A stretch of 64,000 nt of DNA from contig SHXT01000002.1 in assembly GCA_009693175.1 (NCBI GenBank), positions 1-64,000 on the forward strand. The letters are read 5' to 3'. Below the pieces are notes generated by a model. That model did not search any database. It was not told the DNA's origin and worked only from the letters and a program-made list of their open reading frames with translations. The position numbers were made by a program, and so were the translations under genes. This stretch comes from Candidatus Methylopumilus sp. Lineage in GTDB: Bacteria; Pseudomonadota; Gammaproteobacteria; Burkholderiales; Methylophilaceae. This document shows positions 1 through 9,558 of the stretch, in pieces. Each line of letters starts with the position of its first letter. Position 1 is the first letter of the stretch.

Positions 1-135
1 GTGATGCCAGGTGATAACGTTTCAATCACTGTCACTTTAATTAACCCTATTGCGATGGAAGAAGGCTTACGCTTTGCGATTCGTGAAGGTGGCCGCACTG
101 TAGGTGCAGGTGTTGTTGCTAAGGTAATTGAATAG
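1..135 (+). CDS. tuf: Elongation factor Tu, C-terminal fragment
   Basis: The window opens inside this gene, so only the last 44 codons are visible, ending in TAG. The peptide contains [20 protein letters not shown] followed by [10 protein letters not shown], which is the C-terminal beta-barrel domain (domain III) of EF-Tu. EF-Tu delivers aminoacyl-tRNA to the ribosome as a GTP complex. Its position just before rpsJ matches the common str-S10 arrangement in proteobacteria. The start and the GTPase domain lie outside the window. Confidence 0.97.
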   Translation: MMPGDNVSITVTLINPIAMEEGLRFAIREGGRTVGAGVVAKVIE

Positions 136-149
136 TTTTTTTAAAAATT

Positions 150-165
150 AATACCGTAAGGTATT
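150..165 (+). promoter_or_regulatory. Small hairpin with GNRA loop between tuf and rpsJ
   Basis: AATACC and GGTATT form a 6-bp stem around a GTAA tetraloop in the 54-base tuf-rpsJ gap. It is followed by no T-run, so it does not look like an intrinsic terminator. It may be an mRNA processing or stability element, or part of a short S10 leader. The function is inferred only from position. Confidence 0.4.
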
Positions 166-189
166 CGCTCTTTGGAAAGGTAGTAAAAA

Positions 190-498
190 ATGCAAAGTCA
201 AAAAATTCGTATACGTTTGAAAGCGTTTGATTATCGTTTAATCGACCAATCAGCCCAGGAAATCGTTGAAACAGCAAAAAGAACAGGTGCTGTTGTTAAA
301 GGACCTGTCCCGCTTCCTACTCGTATTGAAAGATTCGATATCTTAAGATCGCCGCATGTAAATAAGACATCGCGTGATCAATTTGAAATAAGAACCCATC
401 AAAGATTGATGGATATCTTGGATCCAACAGATAAAACGGTTGATGCTTTAATGAAGTTGGATTTAGCTGCTGGAGTTGATGTAGAAATTAAGTTGTAA
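190..498 (+). CDS. rpsJ: 30S ribosomal protein S10 (NusE)
   Basis: At 102 residues this is the usual S10 length. It carries the conserved [20 protein letters not shown] segment and the RTHQRLMDI region. S10 belongs to the head of the small subunit and also pairs with NusB in transcription antitermination. It is the first gene of the S10 operon here and lies 54 bases after tuf. A GGAAAGG-like Shine-Dalgarno stretch precedes the ATG. A 94-base gap with a candidate promoter separates it from rplC. Confidence 0.98.
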   Translation: MQSQKIRIRLKAFDYRLIDQSAQEIVETAKRTGAVVKGPVPLPTRIERFDILRSPHVNKTSRDQFEIRTHQRLMDILDPTDKTVDALMKLDLAAGVDVEIKL

Positions 499-521
499 AA
501 GTTTGGAGCGTTAGGTATAAT
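493..521 (+). promoter_or_regulatory. Candidate sigma70 promoter before rplC
   Basis: TTGTAA (493-498, overlapping the rpsJ stop) and a perfect TATAAT (516-521) are separated by exactly 17 bases. The bases after the -10 box are CCGCGC-rich, a discriminator type seen at growth-rate and stringent-controlled promoters. This would give L3 and the rest of the S10 operon a second entry point. The promoter is predicted, not measured. Confidence 0.6.
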
Positions 522-592
522 TCCGCGCTCTTTGTAGAAATCGGTCAATTGTAATCGGTTTCGTTTAATAATAATAATTTAAGGATACGATC

Positions 593-1237
593 ATGAGCTT
601 AGCGCTTATTGGTCGCAAAGTTGGTATGACAAGGGTATTTACAGAGGATGGCACTAGCATTCCTGTAACAGTTCTTGAAGTTTTACCTAACCGAGTGACA
701 CAGATCAAAACAATCGCTACGGATGGCTATACTAGCCTTCAATTAGCATATGGTGCAGTCAAAGCTACTAAGCTTGATAAGGCGCTCACAGGTCATTACG
801 CTAAAGCAGGTGTAACAGCAGGTGCTGGATTACATGAAACTGCAATCAAAGAAGAAGATTTAGCAAATTACACTCCAGGTTCAAATATAACGGTAGAAAA
901 CTTCAAAGAAGGACAGCTTGTTGATGTAACAGGCACTTCAATTGGTAAAGGTTATGCTGGTGTTATTAAAAGACATCATTTCAGATCAAACAGAGCATCA
1001 CACGGCAATTCAAGATCACATAATGTTCCAGGTTCTATCGGTATGGCTCAAGATCCAGGCCGAGTATTCCCAGGGAAACGTATGTCAGGTCATTTAGGTG
1101 CTGTCAAAGTGACAACACAAAATTTAGAAATTGTACGTGTTGATTCAGCAAAAAATCTCATACTTATTAAAGGGGCTGTTCCAGGTTCCAAAGGCGGTGA
1201 TGTTCTTGTGCGCGCAGCTGTGAAAGTGAGTAAATAA
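593..1237 (+). CDS. rplC: 50S ribosomal protein L3
   Basis: At 214 residues this is the normal bacterial length. The conserved [20 protein letters not shown] loop reaches toward the peptidyl-transferase centre. Gln153 in it is the residue that PrmB methylates in relatives. L3 is an early assembly protein of the large subunit. AAGGA lies upstream of the ATG, and the stop overlaps the rplD start as TAATG, which suggests translational coupling. Confidence 0.98.
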   Translation: MSLALIGRKVGMTRVFTEDGTSIPVTVLEVLPNRVTQIKTIATDGYTSLQLAYGAVKATKLDKALTGHYAKAGVTAGAGLHETAIKEEDLANYTPGSNITVENFKEGQLVDVTGTSIGKGYAGVIKRHHFRSNRASHGNSRSHNVPGSIGMAQDPGRVFPGKRMSGHLGAVKVTTQNLEIVRVDSAKNLILIKGAVPGSKGGDVLVRAAVKVSK

Positions 1238-1863
1238 TGGAATTAAAATTACTCGATAAAAATGGCAAAGCCGTTAAGAAAAGCGTTACCGTATCTGATG
1301 CAACTTTTGGTCGTGAATCTAATGAGGCTCTTGTTCATCAATTAGTAGTGGCATACATGGCAAATGCTCGTGTTGCAACACGCTCACAAAAAACAAGAGG
1401 CACTGTAAAACACAGCACACGTAAACCTTACGCACAAAAAGGTACAGGTAATGCACGTTCTGGTATGACTTCAAGCCCTATATGGCGTGGAGGTGGTAGA
1501 ACATTCCCAAATTCACCTGATGAAAATTTCTCTCACAAGATTAATCGAAAAGCATATCGCGTAGGTATGAGATCTATTCTTTCTGAATTGGTAAGACAAG
1601 AAAGATTGAGTATTGTTGAAGAATTTAAATTGGAAACACCCAAGACTAAACAGCTAGTCGACAAGATTAAAAGCATGGGTTACACACAAGGTGTTTTAGT
1701 CTTAACAGATGCGTTTGATGAAAACTTATATTTATCATCAAGAAATTTAACCAATGTTATGGTAGTTGAAGCGCAATATGCTGATCCAGTTAGTTTGGTT
1801 CAATTTGCAAATGTAGTGGCTACAGCTGGTGCACTTAAAAAACTTGAGGAGATGCTAGCGTGA
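1237..1863 (+). CDS. rplD: 50S ribosomal protein L4
   Basis: This 208-residue protein has the typical L4 basic loop ([19 protein letters not shown], then [12 protein letters not shown]) that lines the exit tunnel, and a globular C-terminal half. In E. coli L4 also represses the S10 operon through the rpsJ leader. No convincing copy of that long leader is visible upstream of rpsJ here. The start overlaps the rplC stop and the end overlaps the rplW start, so the three genes are probably coupled. Confidence 0.98.
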   Translation: MELKLLDKNGKAVKKSVTVSDATFGRESNEALVHQLVVAYMANARVATRSQKTRGTVKHSTRKPYAQKGTGNARSGMTSSPIWRGGGRTFPNSPDENFSHKINRKAYRVGMRSILSELVRQERLSIVEEFKLETPKTKQLVDKIKSMGYTQGVLVLTDAFDENLYLSSRNLTNVMVVEAQYADPVSLVQFANVVATAGALKKLEEMLA

Positions 1864-2171
1864 GTCAAATAGTCCATATACAAGATCGAATTATTCAAGT
1901 TATTTTAGCGCCCCAAATTACTGAAAAAGCTACATTTATTGCTGATAAGCATAATCAGGTGGCGTTTAAAGTTAGAATTGATGCGACTAAATCAGAAATT
2001 AAAGCCGCTGTTGAACTAATGTTCAAAGTTGAAGTGAAAGCTGTGACATTGCTTAATGTGGGTGGCAAAGTAAAAAGAGCAGGCCGTTCATTTGGTAAAA
2101 GAAATGATTGGAAAAAGGCTTATGTAAGTCTTAAACCAGGCCAAGAGATTAATTTTGCGAGCGGTGAATAA
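1860..2171 (+). CDS. rplW: 50S ribosomal protein L23
   Basis: This 103-residue protein has the L23 hallmarks ITEKATFI near the N-terminus and [23 protein letters not shown] near the C-terminus. L23 sits at the tunnel exit and is the docking site for trigger factor and the signal recognition particle. Translation appears to begin at a GTG overlapping the rplD TGA (GTGA), an arrangement typical of coupled translation. The next gene, rplB, follows after 9 bases. Confidence 0.97.
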   Translation: MSQIVHIQDRIIQVILAPQITEKATFIADKHNQVAFKVRIDATKSEIKAAVELMFKVEVKAVTLLNVGGKVKRAGRSFGKRNDWKKAYVSLKPGQEINFASGE

Positions 2172-2180
2172 GGATAAAAA

Positions 2181-3014
2181 ATGGCTTTAGTTAAAGTAAA
2201 ACCAACTTCCCCAGGAAGACGCGCAGTTATTAAGGTTGTTAATCCAGACCTACACAAAGGCAAGCCTTTCGCACCTTTGGTCGAAAGAAAAAATAAGAAT
2301 GCTGGTAGAAATAGCCGCGGCATCATTACCATTCGTCACCATGGCGGTGGCCACAAACAAAATTATAGAGTGATTGATTTCAAAAGAAATAAAGATGGCA
2401 TCACTGCAAAAGTAGAGCATCTTGAATACGATCCAAATAGAACTGCAAATATTGCACTTCTTTTATATGCAGATGGTGAAAGAAGATACATTATTGCTCC
2501 TAAAGGTGTAGCTTTAGGAGCTGAATTAATTAGTGGTTCAGAAGCACCTATTAAAGCGGGTAATGCAATGCCATTAAGAAATATTCCGGTAGGCAGCACA
2601 ATTCATTGCATAGAATTACAACCTGGAAAAGGTGCTCAAATAGCACGTTCTGCAGGAACTTCTGTGCAGTTATTAGCAAGAGAAGGCACCTATGCACAAT
2701 TAAGACTTCGTTCAGGCGAAGTAAGAAAAGTGCATGTAGATTGCAAGGCTACTTTAGGTGAAGTTGGTAATGAAGAACATTCTCTTAGATCTATTGGTAA
2801 AGCAGGTGCTATGAGGTGGAGAGGTGTTAGACCAACAGTACGTGGTGTAGTTATGAACCCTGTTGATCACCCACACGGTGGTGGTGAAGGAAAAACTGCA
2901 GCCGGCATGCATCCAGTCAGCCCTTGGGGAACTCCCACTAAAGGCTATCGAACAAGAAAAAATAAACGAACTGATCATATGCGCGTCAGTCGTCGTCCAG
3001 CGAATAAGAGGTAA
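2181..3014 (+). CDS. rplB: 50S ribosomal protein L2
   Basis: At 277 residues this is the standard L2 length. The C-terminal [13 protein letters not shown] motif (near residue 230) contains the conserved histidine linked to peptidyl-transferase activity and subunit joining. The N-terminal RNA-binding fold includes [15 protein letters not shown]. An AGGA sequence precedes the ATG, and rpsS follows after 5 bases. The overlapping antisense ORFs in the track are shadows of this gene. Confidence 0.98.
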   Translation: MALVKVKPTSPGRRAVIKVVNPDLHKGKPFAPLVERKNKNAGRNSRGIITIRHHGGGHKQNYRVIDFKRNKDGITAKVEHLEYDPNRTANIALLLYADGERRYIIAPKGVALGAELISGSEAPIKAGNAMPLRNIPVGSTIHCIELQPGKGAQIARSAGTSVQLLAREGTYAQLRLRSGEVRKVHVDCKATLGEVGNEEHSLRSIGKAGAMRWRGVRPTVRGVVMNPVDHPHGGGEGKTAAGMHPVSPWGTPTKGYRTRKNKRTDHMRVSRRPANKR

Positions 3015-3019
3015 TAAAT

Positions 3020-3301
3020 ATGGCACGTTCAGTTAGAAAAGGACCATTCATTGATGCACATTTGGCAAAGAAAGTTGAGGTTGCTTCAGGCAATCGCGAT
3101 CGTAAACCAATTAAAACGTGGTCAAGAAGATCAACCATATTACCTAATTTTATTGGCCTGACTATTGGAATTCACAATGGTAAGCAGCATGTGCCTATTC
3201 TTATCACTGAAAATATGATTGGTCATAAATTAGGTGAGTTTGCATTGACAAGAACTTTTAAAGGTCACTCAGGCGATAGAAAAGCGAAGGTAGAAAAATA
3301 A
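3020..3301 (+). CDS. rpsS: 30S ribosomal protein S19
   Basis: This 93-residue protein begins [15 protein letters not shown], the classic S19 N-terminus, and contains [20 protein letters not shown] and [14 protein letters not shown]19 sits in the head of the small subunit, next to S13, and contacts the A-site finger of the large subunit. Its final base overlaps the first base of the rplV start codon (TAATG). Confidence 0.98.
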   Translation: MARSVRKGPFIDAHLAKKVEVASGNRDRKPIKTWSRRSTILPNFIGLTIGIHNGKQHVPILITENMIGHKLGEFALTRTFKGHSGDRKAKVEK

Positions 3302-3636
3302 TGGTAACTGAAGTTACAGCAGTATTAAAAGGTGTGCGTTTATCACCACAAAAAGCTAGGTTAGTAGCTGATTTAGTTCGTGGTAAAAAAGTTGACTATG
3401 CGCTTGATATTCTTAATTTCAGTCCAAAAAAAGGCGCAGAGATTATTAAGCGAGTTGTTAAGTCTGCAATTGCAAATGCTGAACATAATAATGGGGCTGA
3501 TATAGATGAATTGTTTATTAAAACAATTTATGTTGATAAAGGCATTATTTTAAAACGTATCCGTGCTCGTGCTAAAGGCCGTGCAGGGAAAATCGCAAAA
3601 CCAACTTGTCATATTAAAGTGACAGTCGGTAACTAA
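3301..3636 (+). CDS. rplV: 50S ribosomal protein L22
   Basis: This 111-residue protein carries the L22 signature [19 protein letters not shown], and the tail [20 protein letters not shown] includes the beta-hairpin that lines the exit tunnel. Mutations in that hairpin cause macrolide resistance in other species; no such change is evident by eye. It is translationally coupled to rpsS by a 1-base overlap, and rpsC follows after 12 bases with a good Shine-Dalgarno. Confidence 0.98.
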   Translation: MVTEVTAVLKGVRLSPQKARLVADLVRGKKVDYALDILNFSPKKGAEIIKRVVKSAIANAEHNNGADIDELFIKTIYVDKGIILKRIRARAKGRAGKIAKPTCHIKVTVGN

Positions 3637-3648
3637 AGAGAAAAAAAT

Positions 3649-4446
3649 ATGGGTCAAAAAATTCATCCGATTGGTTTCCGTTTAAGTGTTCAAAAAAATT
3701 GGACATCACGTTGGTATGCTAATAGTAAAAATTTTCCTGCGATGCTTAACAGCGATATTAAGGTAAGAGAATTTTTAAACAAAAAATTAGCAAATGCTGC
3801 AGTAAGTAAAATTCTTATTGAGCGACCAGCGAAGAACGCAAAGATTACGATTTACTCGGCAAGACCTGGAATCGTGATTGGGAAAAAAGGTGAAGATATT
3901 GAGTCATTAAGATCAAGCTTGCAAGCACTTATGGGTGTACCTGTTCATTTAAATATTGAAGAAGTACGTAAACCAGAAATTGATGCAACACTTATTGCAC
4001 ATAGTATTGCTCAGCAATTAGAAAAGCGTGTGATGTTTAGACGTGCTATGAAAAGAGCGATGCAAAATGCGATGAGATTAGGTGCTCAAGGCATAAAAAT
4101 TATGAGCTCTGGTCGATTAAATGGTATTGAAATTGCAAGATCTGAATGGTATCGAGAAGGCCGAGTACCACTTCATACTTTAAGAGCTGATATTGATTAT
4201 GGTGTTGCTGAAGCAAAAACAACTTATGGCATTATTGGTGTCAAGGTATGGGTATTTAAGGGTGAGTTATTTGTAGATAATACAAAAGATATTTCACCAA
4301 TATTAGATGCTACTACTCCTGTAATTGAAAAAATTGCTGAAGAAAAAAAACCAAGAAAACCAAGGGTTAAAAAAGAAGAAACAATGGCACAAGAGCCAGA
4401 AATAAAAGTGAGAAAGTCGAGGGCTAAAGATGTTACAACCGGCTAG
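3649..4446 (+). CDS. rpsC: 30S ribosomal protein S3
   Basis: The protein starts [14 protein letters not shown] and has a KH domain with [12 protein letters not shown] (about residues 77-88). S3 binds 16S rRNA at the mRNA entry tunnel and acts with S4 and S5 in mRNA unwinding. At 265 residues it is longer than the E. coli protein. The last 35 or so residues are a lysine-, glutamate- and proline-rich, probably disordered tail ([12 protein letters not shown] and KVRKSRAKD). The gene overlaps rplP by 17 bases. Confidence 0.97.
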   Translation: MGQKIHPIGFRLSVQKNWTSRWYANSKNFPAMLNSDIKVREFLNKKLANAAVSKILIERPAKNAKITIYSARPGIVIGKKGEDIESLRSSLQALMGVPVHLNIEEVRKPEIDATLIAHSIAQQLEKRVMFRRAMKRAMQNAMRLGAQGIKIMSSGRLNGIEIARSEWYREGRVPLHTLRADIDYGVAEAKTTYGIIGVKVWVFKGELFVDNTKDISPILDATTPVIEKIAEEKKPRKPRVKKEETMAQEPEIKVRKSRAKDVTTG

Positions 4447-4846
4447 ACAAAAATTTCGTAAGATGCAAAAGGGCCGTAATAAAGGCATTGCAACTACAGG
4501 GAATAAAGTAAGTTTTGGAGACTTTGGTTTAAAAGCTATTGGACGCGGTCGTTTAACAGCTCGTCAAATTGAAGCAGCACGTCGAGTAATGACTCGTCAT
4601 ATTAAACGTGGTGGCCGTGTATGGATTCGTATTTTTCCAGATCAACCAATTTCTAAAAAACCTGCTGAAGTTCGTATGGGTAATGGTAAAGGTAGTACTG
4701 AGTACTACGTAGCTCAAATCCAACCCGGCAAAATGTTATATGAAATGGATGGAGTAACAGAAGTGTTAGCGAGAGAAGCATTTAAATTAGCAGCAGCTAA
4801 ACTTCCTATTGAAACAGCTTTTATAACTCGTCATGTCGGAGGCTAA
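4430..4846 (+). CDS. rplP: 50S ribosomal protein L16
   Basis: This 138-residue protein begins [16 protein letters not shown], the expected L16 N-terminus, which supports this start even though it lies inside the end of rps[21 protein letters not shown] and [20 protein letters not shown] are conserved L16 segments. L16 helps position A-site tRNA. Its start within rpsC and the GGAGG near its own end that serves rpmC show how tightly the operon is packed. Confidence 0.98.
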   Translation: MLQPARQKFRKMQKGRNKGIATTGNKVSFGDFGLKAIGRGRLTARQIEAARRVMTRHIKRGGRVWIRIFPDQPISKKPAEVRMGNGKGSTEYYVAQIQPGKMLYEMDGVTEVLAREAFKLAAAKLPIETAFITRHVGG

Positions 4847-4847
4847 T

Positions 4848-5042
4848 ATGAAAACAGCTGATTTAAGAAAAAAAACAACCGAAGAATTAGGTACTGAGTT
4901 ATTAGAGTTAAGAAGAGCTCAATTTTCATTAAGAATGCAATTGGCAACTCAGCAATTAAATAAAGTTGATCAAATTGGAAAAATTAAACGTGATATCGCA
5001 AGAGTAAAAACAGTTCTTGGCGAGAAAGTTAAACAGGCTTAA
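4848..5042 (+). CDS. rpmC: 50S ribosomal protein L29
   Basis: I start the gene at the ATG at 4848, giving 64 residues beginning [20 protein letters not shown] lies 5 bases upstream (4838-4842). The ORF-track start at 4833 would add five residues that L29 does not normally have and would be inside rplP without its own ribosome binding site. L29 sits beside L23 at the tunnel exit and is a helical hairpin, consistent with the sequence. The stop is 2 bases before rpsQ. Confidence 0.96.
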   Translation: MKTADLRKKTTEELGTELLELRRAQFSLRMQLATQQLNKVDQIGKIKRDIARVKTVLGEKVKQA

Positions 5043-5044
5043 AT

Positions 5045-5311
5045 ATGACTGAAATAAAGAAAGTTGTTAGAACCTTAACTGGCAGAGTTGTAAGCGACAA
5101 GATGGATAAAACAGTCACAGTATTGGTTGAAAGAAAAGTAAAACATCCTTTGATTGGCAAAGTAATTGTTAAATCAAATAAATTTCATGCCCATGATGAG
5201 AAAAATGAAAGTAAAGAGGGCGATCTAGTAATTATTACGGAGAATCGTCCTATTTCTAAAACTAAGACATGGGTAGTTAGTAAAATAGTTACAAAGGCAG
5301 TTCAAGTTTAG
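5045..5311 (+). CDS. rpsQ: 30S ribosomal protein S17
   Basis: This 88-residue OB-fold protein contains [20 protein letters not shown] and [13 protein letters not shown], both diagnostic of S17. It binds the 5' domain of 16S rRNA and is an early assembly protein. It is the last gene of the S10 transcription unit as defined in E. coli. The 162-base gap after it holds a promoter and a hairpin leader for the spc operon. Confidence 0.97.
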   Translation: MTEIKKVVRTLTGRVVSDKMDKTVTVLVERKVKHPLIGKVIVKSNKFHAHDEKNESKEGDLVIITENRPISKTKTWVVSKIVTKAVQV

Positions 5312-5321
5312 TTTTAAGAGG

Positions 5322-5350
5322 TTGAGAATAAGAAATAAATAGCATATAAT
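5322..5350 (+). promoter_or_regulatory. Candidate spc operon promoter
   Basis: TTGAGA (5322-5327) and a perfect TATAAT (5345-5350) are separated by 17 bases. The following GCGAG is a GC-rich discriminator. The site lies about 120 bases before rplN, at the same boundary where E. coli begins its spc operon. Prediction is from consensus matching only. Confidence 0.7.
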
Positions 5351-5363
5351 GCGAGACTTTTTT

Positions 5364-5398
5364 GGGGTTCATAAACTTTAAGTTTATAGGCTAACCCC
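5364..5398 (+). promoter_or_regulatory. Hairpin leader before rplN
   Basis: GGGGTT (5364-5369) can pair with AACCCC (5393-5398), and inside it ATAAAC pairs with GTTTAT around a TTTAA loop. Together they form a long two-part hairpin just downstream of the predicted transcription start. No T-run follows, so it is more likely a 5' leader structure than a terminator. It could be a control or stability element for the spc mRNA. Confidence 0.5.
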
Positions 5399-5473
5399 CC
5401 AATACTGACCGTAGTATATCGGCTAATTAAAAAGCTGGCTTTAGCAATAACGGATTAAGTTGGAGATAAACTC

Positions 5474-5842
5474 ATGATTCAAATGCAGTCAAGATTAGAA
5501 ATAGCTGACAATACTGGTGCGCGTTCAGTCATGTGCATTAAGGTATTGGGTGGCTCAAAAAGACGTTATGCAAGTATTGGTGACCTTATTAAAGTAAGTA
5601 TTAAAGACGCAGCCCCTAGAGGAAGAGTAAAAAAAGGGGAAGTTTATACCGCGGTTGTTGTGAGAACAGCAAAAGGGGTTAGACGACCAGATGGTTCTTT
5701 AATTAAATTTGATACCAATGCAGCCGTTCTTTTGAATAATAAATTTGAACCTATTGGGACACGTATTTTTGGACCTGTGACTCGTGAATTGAGAACAGAA
5801 CGGTTCATGAAGATTGTTTCATTAGCACCAGAAGTTTTATAG
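5474..5842 (+). CDS. rplN: 50S ribosomal protein L14
   Basis: At 122 residues this is the exact usual length of L14. It starts [20 protein letters not shown] and ends with [18 protein letters not shown], both highly conserved. L14 forms intersubunit bridges and is the docking site for the silencing factor RsfS. It is the first gene of the spc operon, with GGAGA upstream of the ATG. rplX follows after 10 bases. Confidence 0.98.
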   Translation: MIQMQSRLEIADNTGARSVMCIKVLGGSKRRYASIGDLIKVSIKDAAPRGRVKKGEVYTAVVVRTAKGVRRPDGSLIKFDTNAAVLLNNKFEPIGTRIFGPVTRELRTERFMKIVSLAPEVL

Positions 5843-5852
5843 GAGTATACGG

Positions 5853-6170
5853 ATGAATAAAATTCGTAAAGGCGATAAAGTTATTTTAAATACCGGTAAA
5901 GACAAAGGTAAACAAGGCATTGTTTTGCATGTTCTTAAAACAGGCCATGTGCTTGTCGAAGGTTTAAATATGGTAAAGAAACATACCAAATCAAATCCGG
6001 CAAAAAATATTCAAGGCGGGATTGTAAGTAAAGAAATGTCACTTAATATTTCTAATGTTGCATTACTTAATAATTTAACTCAAAAAGCTGACAGAGTTGG
6101 GATAAAAAAGCTTGATGATGGTGAGAAGATCCGTGTTTTTAAATCAAATAACGAAGCAGTTGACGCATAG
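5853..6170 (+). CDS. rplX: 50S ribosomal protein L24
   Basis: This 105-residue KOW-domain protein begins [22 protein letters not shown], the KOW motif, followed by [13 protein letters not shown]24 is one of the two initiators of large-subunit assembly. GGAG lies before the start, and the spacing to rplE is 8 bases. Confidence 0.97.
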   Translation: MNKIRKGDKVILNTGKDKGKQGIVLHVLKTGHVLVEGLNMVKKHTKSNPAKNIQGGIVSKEMSLNISNVALLNNLTQKADRVGIKKLDDGEKIRVFKSNNEAVDA

Positions 6171-6178
6171 GAAAAGAA

Positions 6179-6718
6179 ATGGCTCGATTAAAAGAATTTT
6201 ACAGAACAGAAGTCATTAAAAAAATGACTGAACAATTTGGTTATACATCACCAATGCAAGTGCCTAGAATTGAAAAAATTATTTTAAATATGGGTGTCGG
6301 TGAAGCTGTTGCTGATAAGAAGATCATGGAACATGCTGTTGGCGATATGGAAAAAATTGCTGGCCAAAAAGCCATTGTTACTAAAGCTAAAAAGTCAGTT
6401 GCAGCATTTAAAATTCGTGATGACTATCCGGTAGGCTGTAAGGTTACTCTTCGTAGAGATCGTATGTATGAGTTTCTAGACAGGCTCGTTACGATTGCTA
6501 TTCCAAGAATAAGAGATTTTAGAGGTATTTCTGCAAGATCATTTGATGGCCGTGGAAATTACAACATGGGTGTTAAAGAGCAAATTATTTTTCCTGAAAT
6601 TGAATACGATAAAATTGATACATTAAGAGGGATGAATATCACAATTACAACAACAGCAAAAACTGACGAAGAAGCAAAAGCATTGTTATCTGCGTTTAGT
6701 TTTCCATTTAGAAACTAG
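6179..6718 (+). CDS. rplE: 50S ribosomal protein L5
   Basis: This 179-residue protein has the typical L5 sequence, including [32 protein letters not shown] and [19 protein letters not shown]5 binds 5S rRNA and contacts P-site tRNA. In E. coli the spc repressor S8 binds the mRNA at the start of rplE; I could not confirm a matching fold by eye. rpsN follows after 9 bases. Confidence 0.98.
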   Translation: MARLKEFYRTEVIKKMTEQFGYTSPMQVPRIEKIILNMGVGEAVADKKIMEHAVGDMEKIAGQKAIVTKAKKSVAAFKIRDDYPVGCKVTLRRDRMYEFLDRLVTIAIPRIRDFRGISARSFDGRGNYNMGVKEQIIFPEIEYDKIDTLRGMNITITTTAKTDEEAKALLSAFSFPFRN

Positions 6719-6727
6719 GTTTAGATT

Positions 6728-7033
6728 ATGGCTAAAATGTGCATGACAGAACGCGAATTAAAACGACGTAATATGGTTGAGAAATATAAAACCAAACGTG
6801 CCGCTTTAAATAAAATTATTTCTGATATAAACGCATCTTCAGAGCAAAAAAAAGAAGCGAGACAGAAATTACAAAGTTTACCGCGTAATTCAAGTCCGGT
6901 TAGATTGAGAAATCGTTGTTCTTTAACAGGTCGTCCAAGAGGTGTATATAGCAAATTCGGAATTGGTCGAAGTAAATTAAGAGATTTAATGATGCGAGGC
7001 GAAGTGCCTGGTGTTATTAAAGCAAGTTGGTAA
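6728..7033 (+). CDS. rpsN: 30S ribosomal protein S14 (zinc-free type)
   Basis: This 101-residue protein is the long S14 form. It ends [31 protein letters not shown]-like and lacks the paired CxxC zinc ribbon of the short form. S14 is needed late in assembly of the 30S head. The antisense ORF 6721-6954 in the track is a shadow. A GGAG sequence near its stop serves rpsH. Confidence 0.97.
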   Translation: MAKMCMTERELKRRNMVEKYKTKRAALNKIISDINASSEQKKEARQKLQSLPRNSSPVRLRNRCSLTGRPRGVYSKFGIGRSKLRDLMMRGEVPGVIKASW

Positions 7034-7048
7034 TAGGAGAAAAATGAT

Positions 7049-7444
7049 ATGAGTATGAGCGATCCAGTTGCCGATATGTTAACCAGAATTAGGAATGGTC
7101 AAGGTACAAATAAAGTATCTATTACCATGCCTGCATCTAAATTAAAAAAAGCTATCGCAAGTGTTTTAAAAGACGAAGGCTACATTGAGAATTTTGTTGA
7201 ACATGAAGTTCAAGGCAAACCTGTATTAAATATTGAATTGAAATATTATGCTGGCAGACCCGTGATTGAAAAAATTGAAAGGGTAAGTAAGCCTGGCTTA
7301 CGTATTTATAAAGCAAGTCAAAGTATTCCAGAAGTAATGAATGGTCTTGGTGTTGCAATTGTTTCTACATCCAAGGGAGTTATGACAGATAGAAAAGCTA
7401 AAGCTGCTGGTATTGGTGGCGAAGTGCTTTGTTATGTGGCTTAA
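7049..7444 (+). CDS. rpsH: 30S ribosomal protein S8
   Basis: This 131-residue protein starts [18 protein letters not shown] and ends with [26 protein letters not shown], as expected for S8. The first ATG is preferred because GGAG lies 9 bases upstream; the next ATG two codons later is possible. S8 binds the central domain of 16S rRNA and is the translational repressor of the spc operon in E. coli. Confidence 0.98.
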   Translation: MSMSDPVADMLTRIRNGQGTNKVSITMPASKLKKAIASVLKDEGYIENFVEHEVQGKPVLNIELKYYAGRPVIEKIERVSKPGLRIYKASQSIPEVMNGLGVAIVSTSKGVMTDRKAKAAGIGGEVLCYVA

Positions 7445-7456
7445 AAGGAAAAATAT

Positions 7457-7990
7457 ATGTCACGTATAGCTAATGCACCTGTCACTATCCCTCCTAAAGT
7501 AGAGATTGCAATTAACGAATTAAATATTTCAATTAGCGGCCCAATGGGTAAATTAAATCAATTGATTTCACCTAATGTTAAATTAAATAACGACGGTCAA
7601 GTAATTACATTTGTAGCAACTGATGAATCTCAGCAAGCAAATGCAATGGCTGGTACTTTGCGAGCGCTTGTTGCAAACATGGTAAAAGGTGTTTCTGAAG
7701 GATTTGTTAGAAAATTAACTCTAATTGGTATTGGATATAAAGCGCAAGCTCAAGGTGCAAATCTTAATCTTGATCTAGGTTTTTCACATCCAGTTAATTA
7801 CAAAATGCCTGACGGCGTTAAGGTTGAAACACCAAGTCAAACTGAAATTATTTTAAAAGGTTCCGATAAACAATTAGTAGGTCAAGTTGCTGCTCAAATT
7901 AGAGCATACAGACCACCAGAGCCATATAAAGGTAAGGGCGTTCGTTATTCAGATGAGAACGTTATTATCAAAGAAACTAAGAAAAAATAA
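7457..7990 (+). CDS. rplF: 50S ribosomal protein L6
   Basis: This 177-residue protein begins [17 protein letters not shown] and has the C-terminal signature [20 protein letters not shown]. It is made of two similar halves that bind 23S rRNA near the sarcin-ricin loop, where translation factors dock. AAGGA lies upstream. It is separated from rplR by 10 bases. Confidence 0.98.
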   Translation: MSRIANAPVTIPPKVEIAINELNISISGPMGKLNQLISPNVKLNNDGQVITFVATDESQQANAMAGTLRALVANMVKGVSEGFVRKLTLIGIGYKAQAQGANLNLDLGFSHPVNYKMPDGVKVETPSQTEIILKGSDKQLVGQVAAQIRAYRPPEPYKGKGVRYSDENVIIKETKKK

Positions 7991-8000
7991 AGGTTGAGAT

Positions 8001-8354
8001 ATGCATAATACAAATCCTCGTTTACGTCGCGCCAAAAAGACCCGAGCAAAAATCGCTGAACTTAAAGTAACAAGATTAAGTGTTCATAGAACTAACACAA
8101 ATATTTATGCCCAAATTATAAATGCAGGCGAGAATAAAGTTTTAGCAAGCGCCTCTACGCTTGAAGCAGATATTAAAAAAACCTTAAAGAATGGCGGCAA
8201 TATTAAAGCGGCAGCTGAAATTGGCAAACGTATTGCTGAAAAAGCTAAAAAAATTGGAATTACAATCGTGGCATTTGATAGATCTGGTTATCGATATCAC
8301 GGTAGAGTTAAAGCTTTAGCTGATGCTGCTAGAGAAAATGGTTTGTCTTTCTAA
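8001..8354 (+). CDS. rplR: 50S ribosomal protein L18
   Basis: This 117-residue protein has the L18 pattern of a basic N-terminus ([12 protein letters not shown]), [16 protein letters not shown], and the C-terminal [20 protein letters not shown]. It binds 5S rRNA with L5 and tethers it to the large subunit. A 25-base gap precedes rpsE. Confidence 0.98.
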   Translation: MHNTNPRLRRAKKTRAKIAELKVTRLSVHRTNTNIYAQIINAGENKVLASASTLEADIKKTLKNGGNIKAAAEIGKRIAEKAKKIGITIVAFDRSGYRYHGRVKALADAARENGLSF

Positions 8355-8379
8355 CCCAACAATTTAAATAGGTCAAAAC

Positions 8380-8892
8380 ATGGCAAAAGATTTAGAAAAT
8401 CAACAAACGCAAACAGACGGTTTAAGAGAAAAAATGATTGCCGTCAATCGCGTTACCAAAGTGGTTAAGGGCGGACGTATTATGAGCTTCGCAGTCTTAA
8501 CTGTTGTAGGTGATGGAGATGGTTCGGTTGGTATGGGAAAAGGTAAGGCAAGAGAAGTTCCTGTGGCCGTTCAAAAAGCGATGGATGAGGCTAGAAAAGG
8601 CATGCTTAAAGTAAAGTTAAATAATGGAACATTGCAACATGCTGTAATGGGTGAGCATGGTGCTGCAAAAGTCTTTATTCAGCCAGCTTCAGAAGGTACC
8701 GGTATTATTGCTGGTGGGGCTATGAGGGCTATTTTTGAAGTGATGGGTATTACGAATGTTTTAGCAAAATGCATTGGTTCAACCAATCCTTATAATGTGG
8801 TTAGAGCAACATTAAATGGACTTGAGTCTATGAATACACCAGCTGAAATTGCTGCTAAACGCGGTAAATCAGTAGAAGAAATTAGAGGCTAA
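8380..8892 (+). CDS. rpsE: 30S ribosomal protein S5
   Basis: This 170-residue protein has the double-stranded-RNA-binding-like N-domain ([20 protein letters not shown] and [18 protein letters not shown]) and a C-domain containing [20 protein letters not shown]5 lies at the mRNA entrance and affects accuracy. Spectinomycin resistance elsewhere maps to the VVKGGR loop, which looks wild type here. It is spaced 5 bases from rpmD. Confidence 0.98.
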   Translation: MAKDLENQQTQTDGLREKMIAVNRVTKVVKGGRIMSFAVLTVVGDGDGSVGMGKGKAREVPVAVQKAMDEARKGMLKVKLNNGTLQHAVMGEHGAAKVFIQPASEGTGIIAGGAMRAIFEVMGITNVLAKCIGSTNPYNVVRATLNGLESMNTPAEIAAKRGKSVEEIRG

Positions 8893-8897
8893 TTTAA

Positions 8898-9101
8898 ATG
8901 GCAAAAACAAAAAAAGAAATAACAGCCGGATTAAAAGTTACATTAATTAAAAGTTTAATTGGTAGAACTGAAGCTCATCGTGCAACTGTTAAAGGTTTAG
9001 GCCTAAGACGTATCCATCACACTGTTGATTTACAAGATACACCAGCAATTCGAGGCATGATTAATTCAGTAAATTATTTACTTAAAGTTGAAAAGATATA
9101 A
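8898..9101 (+). CDS. rpmD: 50S ribosomal protein L30
   Basis: This 67-residue protein carries the L30 signature [20 protein letters not shown] and [20 protein letters not shown]. It has about eight extra basic residues at the N-terminus (MAKTKKEI) compared with E. coli. L30 is a small peripheral 23S-binding protein. It is placed between rpsE and rplO, as in most bacteria. Confidence 0.97.
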   Translation: MAKTKKEITAGLKVTLIKSLIGRTEAHRATVKGLGLRRIHHTVDLQDTPAIRGMINSVNYLLKVEKI

Positions 9102-9110
9102 AGAGAAATT

Positions 9111-9548
9111 ATGAAATTAAATACATTAAAACCAGCAGTGGGTTCTAAAAAAGTAGCAAGACGTGTTGGGCGAGGTATTGGCTCTGGTCTTGGAAAAACA
9201 GCTGGACGTGGCCATAAAGGTCAAAAATCAAGAGCAGGTGGATTCCATAAAGTTGGTTTTGAAGGTGGTCAAATGCCGATTCAAAGACGTCTTCCAAAGC
9301 GTGGATTTAAATCATTAACGCAAAAACTTACTGCACGCGTGAGAACAAATGAGCTGAATTTAGTTGAGTCAGATAATATTGATTTACTTGTATTAAAGTC
9401 TGCTAAATTAATTTCTGATAATGCAAAAACAGCAAAAGTTTATTTATCAGGCGAAGTAAAAAGAAAATTAACTATCCAAGGTTTATTATTAACCAAGGGC
9501 GCTCGAGCTGCTATTGAAGCTGCAGGCGGAAAAGTAGTAGAAGTTTGA
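9111..9548 (+). CDS. rplO: 50S ribosomal protein L15
   Basis: This 145-residue protein has the glycine-rich N-terminal stretch [20 protein letters not shown] and the motif [20 protein letters not shown]15 is a late assembly protein that threads through 23S rRNA. Its stop is 10 bases before the TTG start of secY. Confidence 0.98.
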   Translation: MKLNTLKPAVGSKKVARRVGRGIGSGLGKTAGRGHKGQKSRAGGFHKVGFEGGQMPIQRRLPKRGFKSLTQKLTARVRTNELNLVESDNIDLLVLKSAKLISDNAKTAKVYLSGEVKRKLTIQGLLLTKGARAAIEAAGGKVVEV

Positions 9549-9558
9549 GAACTTAATT

